From positions 124,001-188,000 of the forward strand of contig OY970262.1 in assembly GCA_963715655.1 (NCBI GenBank): a stretch of 64,000 nt of DNA. Reading direction: 5' to 3'. The notes beneath the pieces were generated by a model. It saw only the letters and a program-made list of their open reading frames with translations, ran no database searches and had not been told where the DNA came from. The stretch's first letter is position 1. Each line of letters begins with the position of its first letter. Both the position numbers and the translations under genes were made by a program. Source of the DNA: JANQPD01 sp963715655 (GTDB lineage Bacteria; Bacteroidota; Bacteroidia; Flavobacteriales; Schleiferiaceae). Positions 45,866 to 54,745 of this stretch are shown piece after piece.

Positions 45866-46756
45866 ATGGCCTCAGGATTTTTTGCATTATTTGATGATAT
45901 TGCCGTATTGATGGACGATGTAGCGGCTATGACTAAAGTGGCGGCTAGGAAAACCACGGGTATTTTAGCGGATGATTTAGCCGTAAATGCTGAGAAAGCT
46001 TCTGGCTTTGTTTCTAAAAGAGAATTACCCGTTTTATGGAAAATAACTAAAGGTTCGTTTTTAAATAAACTCATTATTCTGCCGGTAGTGCTTTTATTAA
46101 GCGCATTTTTTCCAGTAGCCATTGTGCCTATTTTGTTAGTGGGTGGTGCTTATTTGGGTTATGAAGGTGCTGAAAAAATTTACGCGTATTTCTTTCACAA
46201 AAAACAAGTAAAACACACCAAAACGTTTAAAGAAATTTCAGAAGCCGAAATACTGGCGTATGAAAAGAAAAAGATAAAATCTGCCATTTTGGTTGACTTT
46301 ATCTTATCGGTGGAAATTGTTATCATCGCCTTAGGCGCGGTGCTGGAAGAACCCTTACAGGTAAGAATTATATCCGTAACCCTTGTAGCCATTTTAGCCA
46401 CAGTAGGTGTATATGGTTTGGTTGCTTTATTAGTGCGTATGGATGATTTGGGTTATAAACTAATTGCCGCTAGTGATGGTAAACCCGGTATTTCCAAAAG
46501 TATTGGTACTGGCTTGGTAAAAACCCTTCCTGTTCTAATTAGAATTTTAGCGGTGGTTGGTACCCTAGCCATGATTTTAGTAGCGGGTGGCATTTTTGTA
46601 CATAACATACATGTTATACATGATTTAGTACATGCATTACCAGCTCTTTTAGGTGAATTTTTAGTTGGCTTAGTGATAGGAATGGTGTGTTTGCTATTGC
46701 ACGGCATTTTTGTAAAAGTTTTTAAAAGTAAAAAAGAAGAAACCATAAACGAATGA
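45866..46756 (+). CDS. DUF808 family membrane protein (YedI-like)
   Basis: 296 residues. N-terminal MASGFFALFDDIAVLMDDVA and KTTGILADDLAVNAEKASGF are characteristic of the DUF808/YedI family. Several hydrophobic helices follow (about 78-100, 135-180, 210-245, 250-280). Function unknown. Family members are inner-membrane proteins. Complete, of normal length, and probably monocistronic; a REP-type repeat follows it. Confidence 0.85.
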   Translation: MASGFFALFDDIAVLMDDVAAMTKVAARKTTGILADDLAVNAEKASGFVSKRELPVLWKITKGSFLNKLIILPVVLLLSAFFPVAIVPILLVGGAYLGYEGAEKIYAYFFHKKQVKHTKTFKEISEAEILAYEKKKIKSAILVDFILSVEIVIIALGAVLEEPLQVRIISVTLVAILATVGVYGLVALLVRMDDLGYKLIAASDGKPGISKSIGTGLVKTLPVLIRILAVVGTLAMILVAGGIFVHNIHVIHDLVHALPALLGEFLVGLVIGMVCLLLHGIFVKVFKSKKEETINE

Positions 46757-46802
46757 TAGTATAATCCTACGTTTGTTGGGTATCTTAATCGGAAATGCGT
46801 TT

Positions 46803-46901
46803 TGTCATATTGAGTGTCCCGCAGTAAGCGGGATGTATCGAAATAAGCAAAATGAATAGGTTTCGATACAAAATTCTTTCAGAATTCTACTCAACCTGAC
46901 A
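46803..46901. repeat. REP-type repeat (TGTCATATTGAG ... CTCAACCTGACA)
   Basis: Ends TGTCATATTGAG and CTCAACCTGACA are inverted repeats (10 of 12), with a central GAATAGGTTTCGATACAAAA block. A near-copy is at 25416-25502 inside the second MITE-like element. Typical of the short palindromic intergenic elements of Flavobacteriia. Confidence 0.65.
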
Positions 46902-47022
46902 TCGGTATTTTTTACGTTAAATCTATAGTAAACTTAGATAATTTTTAATCAAAAAACATCGCCTATCCCTTTCACACCAAACAGAATTGTTATATACTGC
47001 CAATCTATCTGAAGATAAAATT

Positions 47023-48861
47023 ATGGAACAGCAAAAAATGCGTACTTATATAAAGGATGTGCTAAAAAATATGCCTGAGGATTGGGTAAATTTAACCACG
47101 CATCGGCTAGATATTTACAACGAAGGGTTAGCTAAAACGCAATTTATTACTGAGTTTGAAAAGTTGGCGGAAACCAATAATACTTCTGCTTTAAGCAAGT
47201 TACCTACCGCCTATGATTATATTCGTTTGGGTCATCCCCTATCCTGTGTGTTAGAATGGGCTATTGCTAGTATGCATCAATTACCCACGGACAATATTAT
47301 TAGCTTTTCATCGCAAACGGTTCCGGTTTTGGCCATTTTAAGGAAGAACTTGTTTGATAATAAAAGAACGCAATTGGTTTATACCGATGCCTTGCCTGTT
47401 TCACTAGATGTAGAGTTACTCAAACGTGTTTACGGTTATAACCTAGAAGTAAAGCAAGTAGAAAGCATTTCTGCAATTTCTAACTTTGAAGGGAGTACCG
47501 TTTTAATTGCTGCAAAAGAAGAGATTAGTGGATTTGAATTGCATCCTAACATTGACTTTTCAATCAACGTAAATACTACGCTTGGAAGTGTTTTAGTAGT
47601 GCATGAAGCGGAAAATGAAAACTACATTCCAGATATTCAACATGTGCGCAGAAGAGAAACCATCGCTATGACGCCAATTAATTGTTTGGCGGCTTTAAAG
47701 AAGATGGTTGGTGAACCGGAAGAAGAATCAAGGAACAACAGTTTAGAACAGAACAAAGCAAGCGTGGTAGCCTGTATCAAAGAAATTACCCAATCGCCTA
47801 CTAAGGCATTGCTTGGCTCTAGTGGACTTTCTATTCAGTACGCCATTATGATGGGACTTGTGCATGAGGCGATAGAAAATCATCCGGGTAAACCGATAAA
47901 ATTTGTGGTACCACCCAACTGCTATGGTGGCACAAACGACCAAGCCAGGCGGGTAGCAGCTTGTTTGCAAAATGTGGAAGTGGTGGATTTACCGGTTGAT
48001 GGCGACAATGATATGGTACAAAGTGTAGATCGGGTTTTAACCAAATTGGCAAGTGAAGATGCCATACCATATATCATAGCAGAAATTCCTACCAATCCGC
48101 GTGTGGAAGTTCCAAATCTTAATGCTTTAAAAGAAGCTTTGAGTAAAGAGCGTAAAACCGCTTCGGGAGAAACAGCTATTGATCCGGTATTTATTTTAGA
48201 CCAAACGTTTTGTCCTAATGTACACTTTTTAGGTGCAGATGAAATATTGGCTTCGGTAAGAACTATTTCGTATGCCAGTGGCTCTAAATTTCCAAGTGGT
48301 GGGCAATGCACCGCTGGCTATTGCGTGGGTAATAAAAAAGCAGCTGGTTTAATGAATAACATAGAATTGCATTTACAGGTATGCGATAATCAAGCTACAG
48401 AATTGCAAGTGGAAATATTAGCTAGGCAAATGCCGTCAATGAATCAGCGTATTAAAGATGCGTATATCAATACACGTTCTTTTGTTAATTTTATTAAGAA
48501 AACCTTGCCAGCTGCTAAAATCAATTTTGTTTCAGAGGAATTAGCAGAACAAGGATTTACACCTTCCGTTTTTTCGTTAGACTTACCTACCAAAGGAAAC
48601 ACCCCAGAAGAAAAGGAAGGGTATAAACGAAAACTAAATCACAAATTAATTAATTTGATGATTACGGAAATACCTAATGATAGCAAATACTGCGTGAGTT
48701 ATGGCCAGTTAAAAGGCTGCTATTGGACAATTCCGGCTACCTCTACCCAAGGCACCACCAAAGAAGGGGATAAGGATTATATTGCCCGCGTGTCACTTTC
48801 GCCAAACATGGATTTAGAAAAACATAAAGAGGTGTTTTTGGAGTTTGTAGAGGGAATTTGA
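47023..48861 (+). CDS. Cys/Met-metabolism-type PLP-dependent enzyme
   Basis: 612 residues from ATG 47023 (MEQQKMRTY; the frame from TTG 46987 is less likely). The second half has the PLP-binding Lys in SYASGSKFPSGGQCTAGYC and the fold of the cystathionine beta/gamma-lyase (Cys/Met metabolism) family. The N-terminal half of about 250 residues has no recognised domain and makes the protein much longer than the usual 380-400. It may be a fusion or an uncharacterised subgroup; reaction unknown. Confidence 0.7.
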   Translation: MEQQKMRTYIKDVLKNMPEDWVNLTTHRLDIYNEGLAKTQFITEFEKLAETNNTSALSKLPTAYDYIRLGHPLSCVLEWAIASMHQLPTDNIISFSSQTVPVLAILRKNLFDNKRTQLVYTDALPVSLDVELLKRVYGYNLEVKQVESISAISNFEGSTVLIAAKEEISGFELHPNIDFSINVNTTLGSVLVVHEAENENYIPDIQHVRRRETIAMTPINCLAALKKMVGEPEEESRNNSLEQNKASVVACIKEITQSPTKALLGSSGLSIQYAIMMGLVHEAIENHPGKPIKFVVPPNCYGGTNDQARRVAACLQNVEVVDLPVDGDNDMVQSVDRVLTKLASEDAIPYIIAEIPTNPRVEVPNLNALKEALSKERKTASGETAIDPVFILDQTFCPNVHFLGADEILASVRTISYASGSKFPSGGQCTAGYCVGNKKAAGLMNNIELHLQVCDNQATELQVEILARQMPSMNQRIKDAYINTRSFVNFIKKTLPAAKINFVSEELAEQGFTPSVFSLDLPTKGNTPEEKEGYKRKLNHKLINLMITEIPNDSKYCVSYGQLKGCYWTIPATSTQGTTKEGDKDYIARVSLSPNMDLEKHKEVFLEFVEGI

Positions 48862-48994
48862 TAGTGAATGTTAAATATTGGTTGAAAAAAATGTTAGTTG
48901 AACAGGTATTCAGATATTACTTTTTGTATAATTTTCAAAGCTTTTCTTACAGCTAAGTGGTGTTAAATACATTTTAAATTAATAGTTTTAAGGA

Positions 48995-49651
48995 ATGAAA
49001 ACCTCTGTAATATATAATCTTACCGAAAATTTTGAATCACACGCTAGAAGCACATCTGAAGGCGTAGAGTTTTTGAAGGCTAGAGATTTACAACATTTAT
49101 TATTGTATGCTAAATGGGATAATTTTCAAGGAGTAATTTCAAAAGCAAAAACTGCTTGTGAACTTTCGGGTCAAGAAATTCAAGACCATTTTGCTGATGT
49201 CGGGAAGATGGTTTCTATTGGATTTGGAGCAGAAAAGGAAATATCGGATGTTATGTTAACTCGATATGCATGCTATTTGGTTGCTCAAAATGGTGATTCC
49301 CGGAAGGAATCAATTGCATTTGCTCAACGTTATTTTGCAGTTCAAACTAGAAAGGCCGAGCTTATAGAGCAGAAAATATTAGAACATGAGAGAGTTCAAG
49401 CTAGGGGAAAACTAAAAGCCACTGAAAAAAGAATTATCGCAAGTGATTTTTGAACAAACAGGAGGTAATCAAAATTTGGCTTAACCGCTATAAGTGCAGA
49501 TGATTTTATTTCGGATATCATTAACTTAAATAGTGGTACGGCTTTAGTAACGAACAGAACGAATCTAAATTTGGATGAACTTGATATGTTAAATCGCTTC
49601 AGAAAGAATGGATTAGTACATTCCGCCAGTTATTTACAAGCTTTACTTTGA
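48995..49651 (+). pseudogene. dinD: Degenerate DinD-like gene with unrelated C-terminal fragment
   Basis: Residues 1-140 (MKTSVIYNL..., SEGVEFLKARDLQHLL..., KTACELSGQEIQDHF) match the N-terminal region of DNA-damage-inducible protein D. At 49424 an extra A in a run shifts the frame and ends it at 49453 (152 codons); the correct frame continues as FEQTGGNQNF for a few codons and then another shift follows. The rest to 49651 (TALVTNRTNLNLDELDMLN) looks like the C-terminus of a different protein. A broken, composite remnant; not expressed as such. Confidence 0.7.
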
Positions 49652-49681
49652 TTAAACAAAACCTAATGTAACATTTATGCT

Positions 49682-50317
49682 ATAAAAAAATACATACTCG
49701 CTGCTATACTTTTACTTTCAATTACAACTATAAAAGCTCAATGGAGTGAAACGAATGCGCTCTATTCTTCGAGTGAATTGTGTTTAGGAAATTACATTGG
49801 TGGAGATGGGCATATTAATTATTTATACAAAGAGAAGTACGCCTTTAAAATTGGAGGTAGCGCATTTATAAGGGGTGCCGCTTCTAAGCCAAATGATTTT
49901 AGTTCAGGATTTTTGGGGATTTTCACCTTTGGCACAAGTGGCCCAACCGATATTATGGTCAACATTCAGGCATGCGTGGGTAGAGTGTACAAATTAAACA
50001 GCAGAGGTACCGTAAGAGCTAATTTATTGGTGGGCATCGGTTACACTCTAATAAGTGAACCCACTAACTATCAAGTTGTAAATGAACCAGGTATTGGGCC
50101 AAATTACACTTGGGATTATGGCGATTACACCACTCTTAGTTTAATTATTAATCCAAAAATTGAATTTCCTTTTACCCAAATTTGGGGTTTATCTTTTTCT
50201 CCTTTATTACAGATAAATAAAGACCGTTTTTTTGTAGGTGTGGGTATAGGACAAATTCTTGGTGTATTACGAAAGCGCAATATTAGGCAAACGAATAAAT
50301 TTAAAAGGCCTTACTAA
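49682..50317 (+). pseudogene. Outer-membrane barrel-like protein gene lacking a start codon
   Basis: The frame from 49682 (KKYILAAILLLSITTIKAQ) has a clear signal peptide, followed by about 190 residues of strand-rich sequence (GGSAFIRG, FGTSGPTDIMVNIQACVGRV, and LSFSPLLQINKDRF). No ATG, GTG or TTG opens the signal peptide: the codon is ATA, with ATT 9 bases upstream; a TTG far downstream (49778) would lose the signal. Its stop overlaps the Nudix copy ATG (TAATG). So it is either a recent pseudogene or uses a rare start. Confidence 0.6.
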
Positions 50318-50478
50318 TGCCCGATAAAAACTGGAAAACTTTATCCAAAAAAGAAGTGTATGACAATCCTTGGATCAACGTAAGTGAACACCAAGGACTA
50401 AACCCTAATGGAGGCCTTGTTATTTATGGCGTGGTACATTTAAAAAAACCTGTTTTACACATCTGTTTACCCCTATAA
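50317..50478 (+). pseudogene. Truncated duplicate of the Nudix gene 5' end
   Basis: A 53-residue ORF beginning MPDKNWKTLSKKEVYDNPWI, about 95% identical in DNA to the first ~128 bases of the intact Nudix gene at 51152, then diverging (its own stop at 50478). It overlaps the barrel gene's stop, the original coupled arrangement. It has no Nudix box and cannot be active. Confidence 0.85.
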
Positions 50479-50487
50479 ATTAAGATT

Positions 50488-51039
50488 ATGAATCGTATTA
50501 AACTTATACTTATTCTGTTTTTCACAATCGGATTTTTGTTTATTAATTGTGAAGGAGGTGAGGGTACTTGTCCTCCTAACGAGGGTATCTATTTTGATAT
50601 AATTGGAATTGGTAGTCTTGTTCATCATTATAGAAATACACAAACTTCAGCACCTCCTTTACAGGATAATGCCAAAATTAGTTTTGAAGATTACTACGGA
50701 TTAATATTAAGATATTCCACAAATTACCTAAGTGCCACTGAGCCTAAATTTAAGCGTACTGGCTTTGGTCAGTTGTATGCTTTATCCTGCATTTTTAGTG
50801 GTGAAAGAGGTTCAAAAAAAGAAACTCTTAAAAAGGTATCAGTAATAACATTAAACGACTTTAATAGCCAGTATAAGCAAGGTGACACTATTAATGAATT
50901 GTTAAAAACTGATGGAGTAGCTTTGAATGAATATATCGCAGCCAATGACAGTATATTGATAGAATATCAAAATTTTGGGTTTACCCTAAATCAGGCACCA
51001 ACATTAAGTTCAGAATTTAAAGTTAAGGTTTTTGTTTAA
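50488..51039 (+). CDS. Hypothetical lipoprotein between two Nudix gene ends
   Basis: 183 residues. Signal peptide with lipobox (FLFINC, lipid Cys near residue 21) followed by a Gly/Glu-rich segment and a beta-rich body with a single Cys (SCIFSG). No family certain, perhaps DUF5034-like. The gene sits between the truncated 5' copy of the Nudix gene and the full copy. Likely a strain-variable accessory gene with an envelope location. Confidence 0.6.
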   Translation: MNRIKLILILFFTIGFLFINCEGGEGTCPPNEGIYFDIIGIGSLVHHYRNTQTSAPPLQDNAKISFEDYYGLILRYSTNYLSATEPKFKRTGFGQLYALSCIFSGERGSKKETLKKVSVITLNDFNSQYKQGDTINELLKTDGVALNEYIAANDSILIEYQNFGFTLNQAPTLSSEFKVKVFV

Positions 51040-51151
51040 CTTAGTACCGGTGAAATGTATAGCAAAGAATCTCTAACAGTTATTTTTGAATAAATGAGTG
51101 TTTATTTTGCTTAAAGGTTAAGTATAAAAAATCCTTAAATGTGCATAAAAT

Positions 51152-51709
51152 ATGCCCGATAAAAACTGGAAAACGCTATCCAAAAAAGAAGTGTATGACA
51201 ATCCTTGGATCAACGTAAGTGAACACCAAGTACTAAATCCTAATGGAGGCCCTGGTATTTATGGCGTGGTACATTTTAAAAATTTGGCCATTGGTATTAT
51301 TCCTGTTTCTAAAGATGGTTATACTTGGATTGTAGGTCAGAATCGCTACCCTTTTCACAGTAAATTTACATGGGAAATTATAGAAGGAGGCGGGCCGTTG
51401 GATATTGATCCTATTGAATCTGCTAAGCGAGAATTGCTGGAAGAAGCAGGTTTGTACGCTACAAAATGGACATTATTACAAGAAATGGAATTAAGCAATA
51501 GCGCCACCACCGAAGTGGCTAAAATTTATTTAGCGGAAGGCTTAACAGAAGGCGAGCGTGCTCCAGAAGAAACGGAACTACTTACCATCAAAAAAATTAA
51601 ACTAACGGCTTTGTGTGATATGGTTTTACGCGGAGAAATTAAAGACAGTTTAAGTGTAGCCGGAATATTACGTTTGATGCATGAAGCCCCTCACCTATTC
51701 GCGAAATAA
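51152..51709 (+). CDS. Nudix hydrolase
   Basis: 185 residues. Nudix box GGGPLDIDPIESAKRELLEE followed by AGL (about 71-93): the REUxEExGU core is intact, but the first conserved Glu (GX5E) is missing (Ile in that position), as in some ADP-sugar pyrophosphatase-like members. The family hydrolyses nucleoside diphosphates linked to other moieties; likely an ADP-ribose-type substrate, unproven. The first ~128 bases are duplicated at 50317. Start at 51152 is fixed by homology to that copy. Confidence 0.85.
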   Translation: MPDKNWKTLSKKEVYDNPWINVSEHQVLNPNGGPGIYGVVHFKNLAIGIIPVSKDGYTWIVGQNRYPFHSKFTWEIIEGGGPLDIDPIESAKRELLEEAGLYATKWTLLQEMELSNSATTEVAKIYLAEGLTEGERAPEETELLTIKKIKLTALCDMVLRGEIKDSLSVAGILRLMHEAPHLFAK

Positions 51710-51833
51710 CTTCGTTTAATATCCACCAAAGTGGAGTATAGATTAATTTCAGGTTTAACTTCTGCCGTATTATAAGCGTACATAACGGGGCTAAATATTA
51801 CTAGCTTTGCAAGCTTAAAAAAATGAGATAATA

Positions 51834-52472
51834 ATGCGGTTACAAGTAAGAGTTTTTACGTTTTTTCTTTTGGTTATAATGTTTTTCAATGGCTTTGCAC
51901 AAAGCGAAGTAGCGCAGGAAGTAGAAAAGGATTTAACCAATGGTACAGTGGAGGAACAGTTGAATTATGTGGAAAGTAAGTCTAATAATTTTGAGGATTT
52001 TAAGGTTATTAAAAAAACGTGGTACACCACGCTTAAGCAAAACATAAACGACTCTATTCAAACCTTAGAAAAAGAGATTGCTACCCTACGCAGCAATTTA
52101 AGTGTAGAGCAAGCCACCACCAGAGAGAATTATGCTAAACTCAATGCTACTCAAGATAGTTTAACCGAAGCGCTAGCCACCCAAAATGATATGAAATGGA
52201 TTGGTATTTCTATGGAAAAGCCTGTTTATCGATTTCTCATGTGGGGTATTGTGTTTATGTTGGGCGTTATTTTATTGGTAACCTTAATTCGCTTTAAGGC
52301 AAATAATGCAAAAACAAAGTTGGCTAAAGCCGATTTAGAGCAACTACAAACGGAATTTGAAGAACATAGAAAAGCCGCTTTATTGCGCGAGCAAAAATTA
52401 CGTAGAGAATTACAAGATGAGGTAAATGCAAGGCGCAAAAGGGAGGGAGGCAACGGTAGTGCTAAAGCATAA
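51834..52472 (+). CDS. Membrane protein with signal peptide, coiled coil and one transmembrane helix
   Basis: 212 residues. Signal peptide ends near 22 (NGFAQS). A coiled coil (about 55-110) is followed by a transmembrane helix (about 130-151, FLMWGIVFMLGVILLVTLIRF) and then a charged helical tail rich in Lys/Arg/Glu. No family recognised. A candidate -7 box TAGCTTTG is at 51802-51809. Followed by a terminator at 52479-52504. A scaffold role in the envelope is possible. Confidence 0.6.
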   Translation: MRLQVRVFTFFLLVIMFFNGFAQSEVAQEVEKDLTNGTVEEQLNYVESKSNNFEDFKVIKKTWYTTLKQNINDSIQTLEKEIATLRSNLSVEQATTRENYAKLNATQDSLTEALATQNDMKWIGISMEKPVYRFLMWGIVFMLGVILLVTLIRFKANNAKTKLAKADLEQLQTEFEEHRKAALLREQKLRRELQDEVNARRKREGGNGSAKA

Positions 52473-52478
52473 GATAGA

Positions 52479-52504
52479 AAGCCGGGCAAACGCCTGGTTT
52501 TTTT
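52479..52504 (+). terminator. Terminator after the 51.8 kb gene
   Basis: AAGCCGGGC pairs with GCCTGGTTT (two G-T pairs), loop AAAC, followed by a T-run. It begins 7 bases past the stop. Confidence 0.75.
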
Positions 52505-52564
52505 ATTTCAAACCCAAACCAATGTTTAAACATTAATATTTACTTTAGCCGAAAATTTTACAAC

Positions 52565-52927
52565 ATGGAAAGCCAAATTTCAAAAGCACGAAACATCACC
52601 GGCTGGGTTTTAAACGGATTGGTTTCAGCGGTTTTAACCTTTAGTGCAAGCGGTAAACTATTTTTAATTCCAGAAGTAGTGGAGGTTTTAGGTAACTCGG
52701 GTTTTGGGGAATACATTCAACTGCTAGGGGTTATAGAATTAGCTTCCGTAATTTTATTCTTAATTCCTAAAACGCGTGCCTACGGTATGTTTGCTATTGT
52801 TGCCTATTTGGGTGGCGTTATTGCTATTGAGTGCTATGTTGCTGAACCACCTATGCCTGGTATTGTACTTTCTATATTTTTTTGGGTAGGTGTTTTTCTT
52901 AGAAAACCCCATATTTTTAAAGGATAA
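52565..52927 (+). CDS. DoxX-like family protein
   Basis: 120 residues with four transmembrane helices (about 14-34, 48-68, 76-94, 98-115). The pattern fits the DoxX/DoxX-like family of small inner-membrane proteins, sometimes linked to redox or copper handling; the role is unknown. The next gene, YceI-like, follows 29 bases downstream, a pairing seen elsewhere and suggesting one transcript. Confidence 0.75.
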   Translation: MESQISKARNITGWVLNGLVSAVLTFSASGKLFLIPEVVEVLGNSGFGEYIQLLGVIELASVILFLIPKTRAYGMFAIVAYLGGVIAIECYVAEPPMPGIVLSIFFWVGVFLRKPHIFKG

Positions 52928-52956
52928 GTACCCTTCTTATTTTTAAAACTGTTTCC

Positions 52957-53478
52957 ATGAAGTTTCTATTTTCACTTTTAAGTTTAGCCGGTATTTTTTC
53001 CCTTTCGGGAGATGATTCAAAAGCCTTTAAGCCTGAGCAATCAAGCATTACGTTTGAAATAAGCAATTTTAGTGTAAGCACCGTTTCGGGTAGTTTTGGC
53101 CCACCCGAGGGCACGGTTATTTTTGATGCACAAAATCTGGCGGAAGCCAAAATTGACGTTAAAGTAGCCGTAAAAAGTATTGATACTGAAATTTCCAAGC
53201 GTGATGCACACTTGCAAGCGGAAGAATATTTTGATAGCGCTAAGCATCCATACATCCGTTTTGAAAGCACAGCCATTTCTAAAACAAACGCGGGCTTTTT
53301 ATTAAAAGGAAAACTCACCATAAAGGGACTATCTAAAACGATTGAAGTACCCGCCAACTATGCCAACAACACGCTTAGGAGCAATTTTACTATTGATCGT
53401 TATGATTTTAAAGTAGGTGATTCTGGTGGTTTTATGATTGGTAGAGAAGTGGAGGTGGAAGTGGTATTAGTTTTATAG
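52957..53478 (+). CDS. YceI family protein
   Basis: 173 residues. N-terminal signal-like segment (MKFLFSLLSLAGIFSLS). The YceI lipocalin-like fold shows SSITFEISNFSVSTVSGSFG, FDAQNLAEAKIDVKVAVKSI and AEEYFDSAKHPYIRFES. The family binds isoprenoids or polyisoprenoid chains. Periplasmic. Adjacent to the DoxX-like gene. Confidence 0.85.
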   Translation: MKFLFSLLSLAGIFSLSGDDSKAFKPEQSSITFEISNFSVSTVSGSFGPPEGTVIFDAQNLAEAKIDVKVAVKSIDTEISKRDAHLQAEEYFDSAKHPYIRFESTAISKTNAGFLLKGKLTIKGLSKTIEVPANYANNTLRSNFTIDRYDFKVGDSGGFMIGREVEVEVVLVL

Positions 53479-53659
53479 TTTCTAAGAGGCAGGTAGTCGA
53501 AAGTTGGTAGCCGAAAAGCGCTACACTTTGTGGATTACTTTAATGCCGCTCCTTTGCGCGTTCACTTTACGCCTTTGCGAGAAATGCCGATAAAAATCTG
53601 TGCAATCTGTGGCTAAAACCTTCTTTTGCCGCTTCTTTGCGACTTTGCGAGAAATGCTG

Positions 53660-54745
53660 CTACCTCTGCATCTCTTTAGAGAACTGCTTCCACCAATTCA
53701 AATCCGTTTTACTTTCTGCGGTTAACCAAACACCCGGTTCGGGCATTAACAAAGGCACCCCGTCCGTTGTAGCTTGTTTTACCAAAAGCTCTGCTGGTTC
53801 ATACCAACTGTGTAGTGCTAAATCATACGTACCCCAATGTATAGGCAACACTTTTCCACCACCCAATTGATTCCAAGCGTCTATCGCTTCTGCGGGATTC
53901 ATGTGGATATCGTGCCATGATTCATTGTAGGCACCGATAGGCAATAAATTCAGCTCAAAAGAACCGTACTTTTCACGAATAGTTTTAAAGTCTGTGAAAA
54001 TGCCTGTATCCCCACCAAAATATACATTGTGCTTGTTACTCTTAATTACGTAAGAACTCCAAAGCGTATTATTTCGCGCAAAAAGTCTTCCTGAAAAATG
54101 ACGTGCAGGTGTAGAAATTACCGTAATGCCATTGCTCAAAGTAATTTCATCGCCCCAATCAACTTCTTTTATTTTTTCTTTTGCTACACCCCATAACATC
54201 AAGGTTTCCATTACCCCAAGAGGAACAATAAAGTATTTGCATTTTTTATCTAGTGCTTGTATCGTTTCAAAATCCAAGTGGTCGTAATGGTCATGAGAAA
54301 TGATGATGGCCTCTAGATCAGGCATACCTTCTGAAGAAATAGGCGAGGTAAAAAACCGTTTTGGCCCCAGCCAACTAAAAGGTGAAACAGTTTTAGAAAA
54401 AGTAGGATCTGTAAGAATATATTTTCCTTCCATTTTTAATAAAATGCTTGCATGTCCCAGCCAATTAAAACTCAACCCCTCTTCAGAAGCAGCACCTTTT
54501 TCTGTAAAAGAATAAGTTTCTTTAGGGTTTGCTTCTACATCTCTACCTACGTAATCTTTAATCATTTTTGGCGCATCGCTTAAAGCACCTGCGGAAGTAG
54601 GAATGCTGTTTACAAATACACCGTCTTTGTATTGCGGAGAATTTTTGATGCGCTCTTTATTAGGCGCTTCGCCAAAAGGCTTATAAAACGTTAAAAACAT
54701 ATATCCGGAAATTGCTAAAACACAACTGATTATTAAAAACTTCAT
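53660..54745 (-). CDS. MBL-fold metallo-hydrolase (NAPE-PLD/UlaG-like)
   Basis: 361 residues. N-terminal signal-anchor helix (about 1-19). Zinc motif IIISHDHYDHLDFETIQAL (about 148-166), with NWLGHASILLKM earlier and the GGDTGIFTDF stretch later, as in N-acyl-phosphatidylethanolamine phospholipase D-like lactonases. Probably a phospholipid or lactone hydrolase in the envelope; substrate unknown. Overlaps the DinB gene start by 4 bases (ATGA), so the two form an operon. Confidence 0.85.
   Translation of the reverse strand: MKFLIISCVLAISGYMFLTFYKPFGEAPNKERIKNSPQYKDGVFVNSIPTSAGALSDAPKMIKDYVGRDVEANPKETYSFTEKGAASEEGLSFNWLGHASILLKMEGKYILTDPTFSKTVSPFSWLGPKRFFTSPISSEGMPDLEAIIISHDHYDHLDFETIQALDKKCKYFIVPLGVMETLMLWGVAKEKIKEVDWGDEITLSNGITVISTPARHFSGRLFARNNTLWSSYVIKSNKHNVYFGGDTGIFTDFKTIREKYGSFELNLLPIGAYNESWHDIHMNPAEAIDAWNQLGGGKVLPIHWGTYDLALHSWYEPAELLVKQATTDGVPLLMPEPGVWLTAESKTDLNWWKQFSKEMQR

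Noticed and set aside
53637..53870. 77-codon plus-strand ORF
   Set aside because: Antisense shadow of the MBL-fold gene's C-terminal end.
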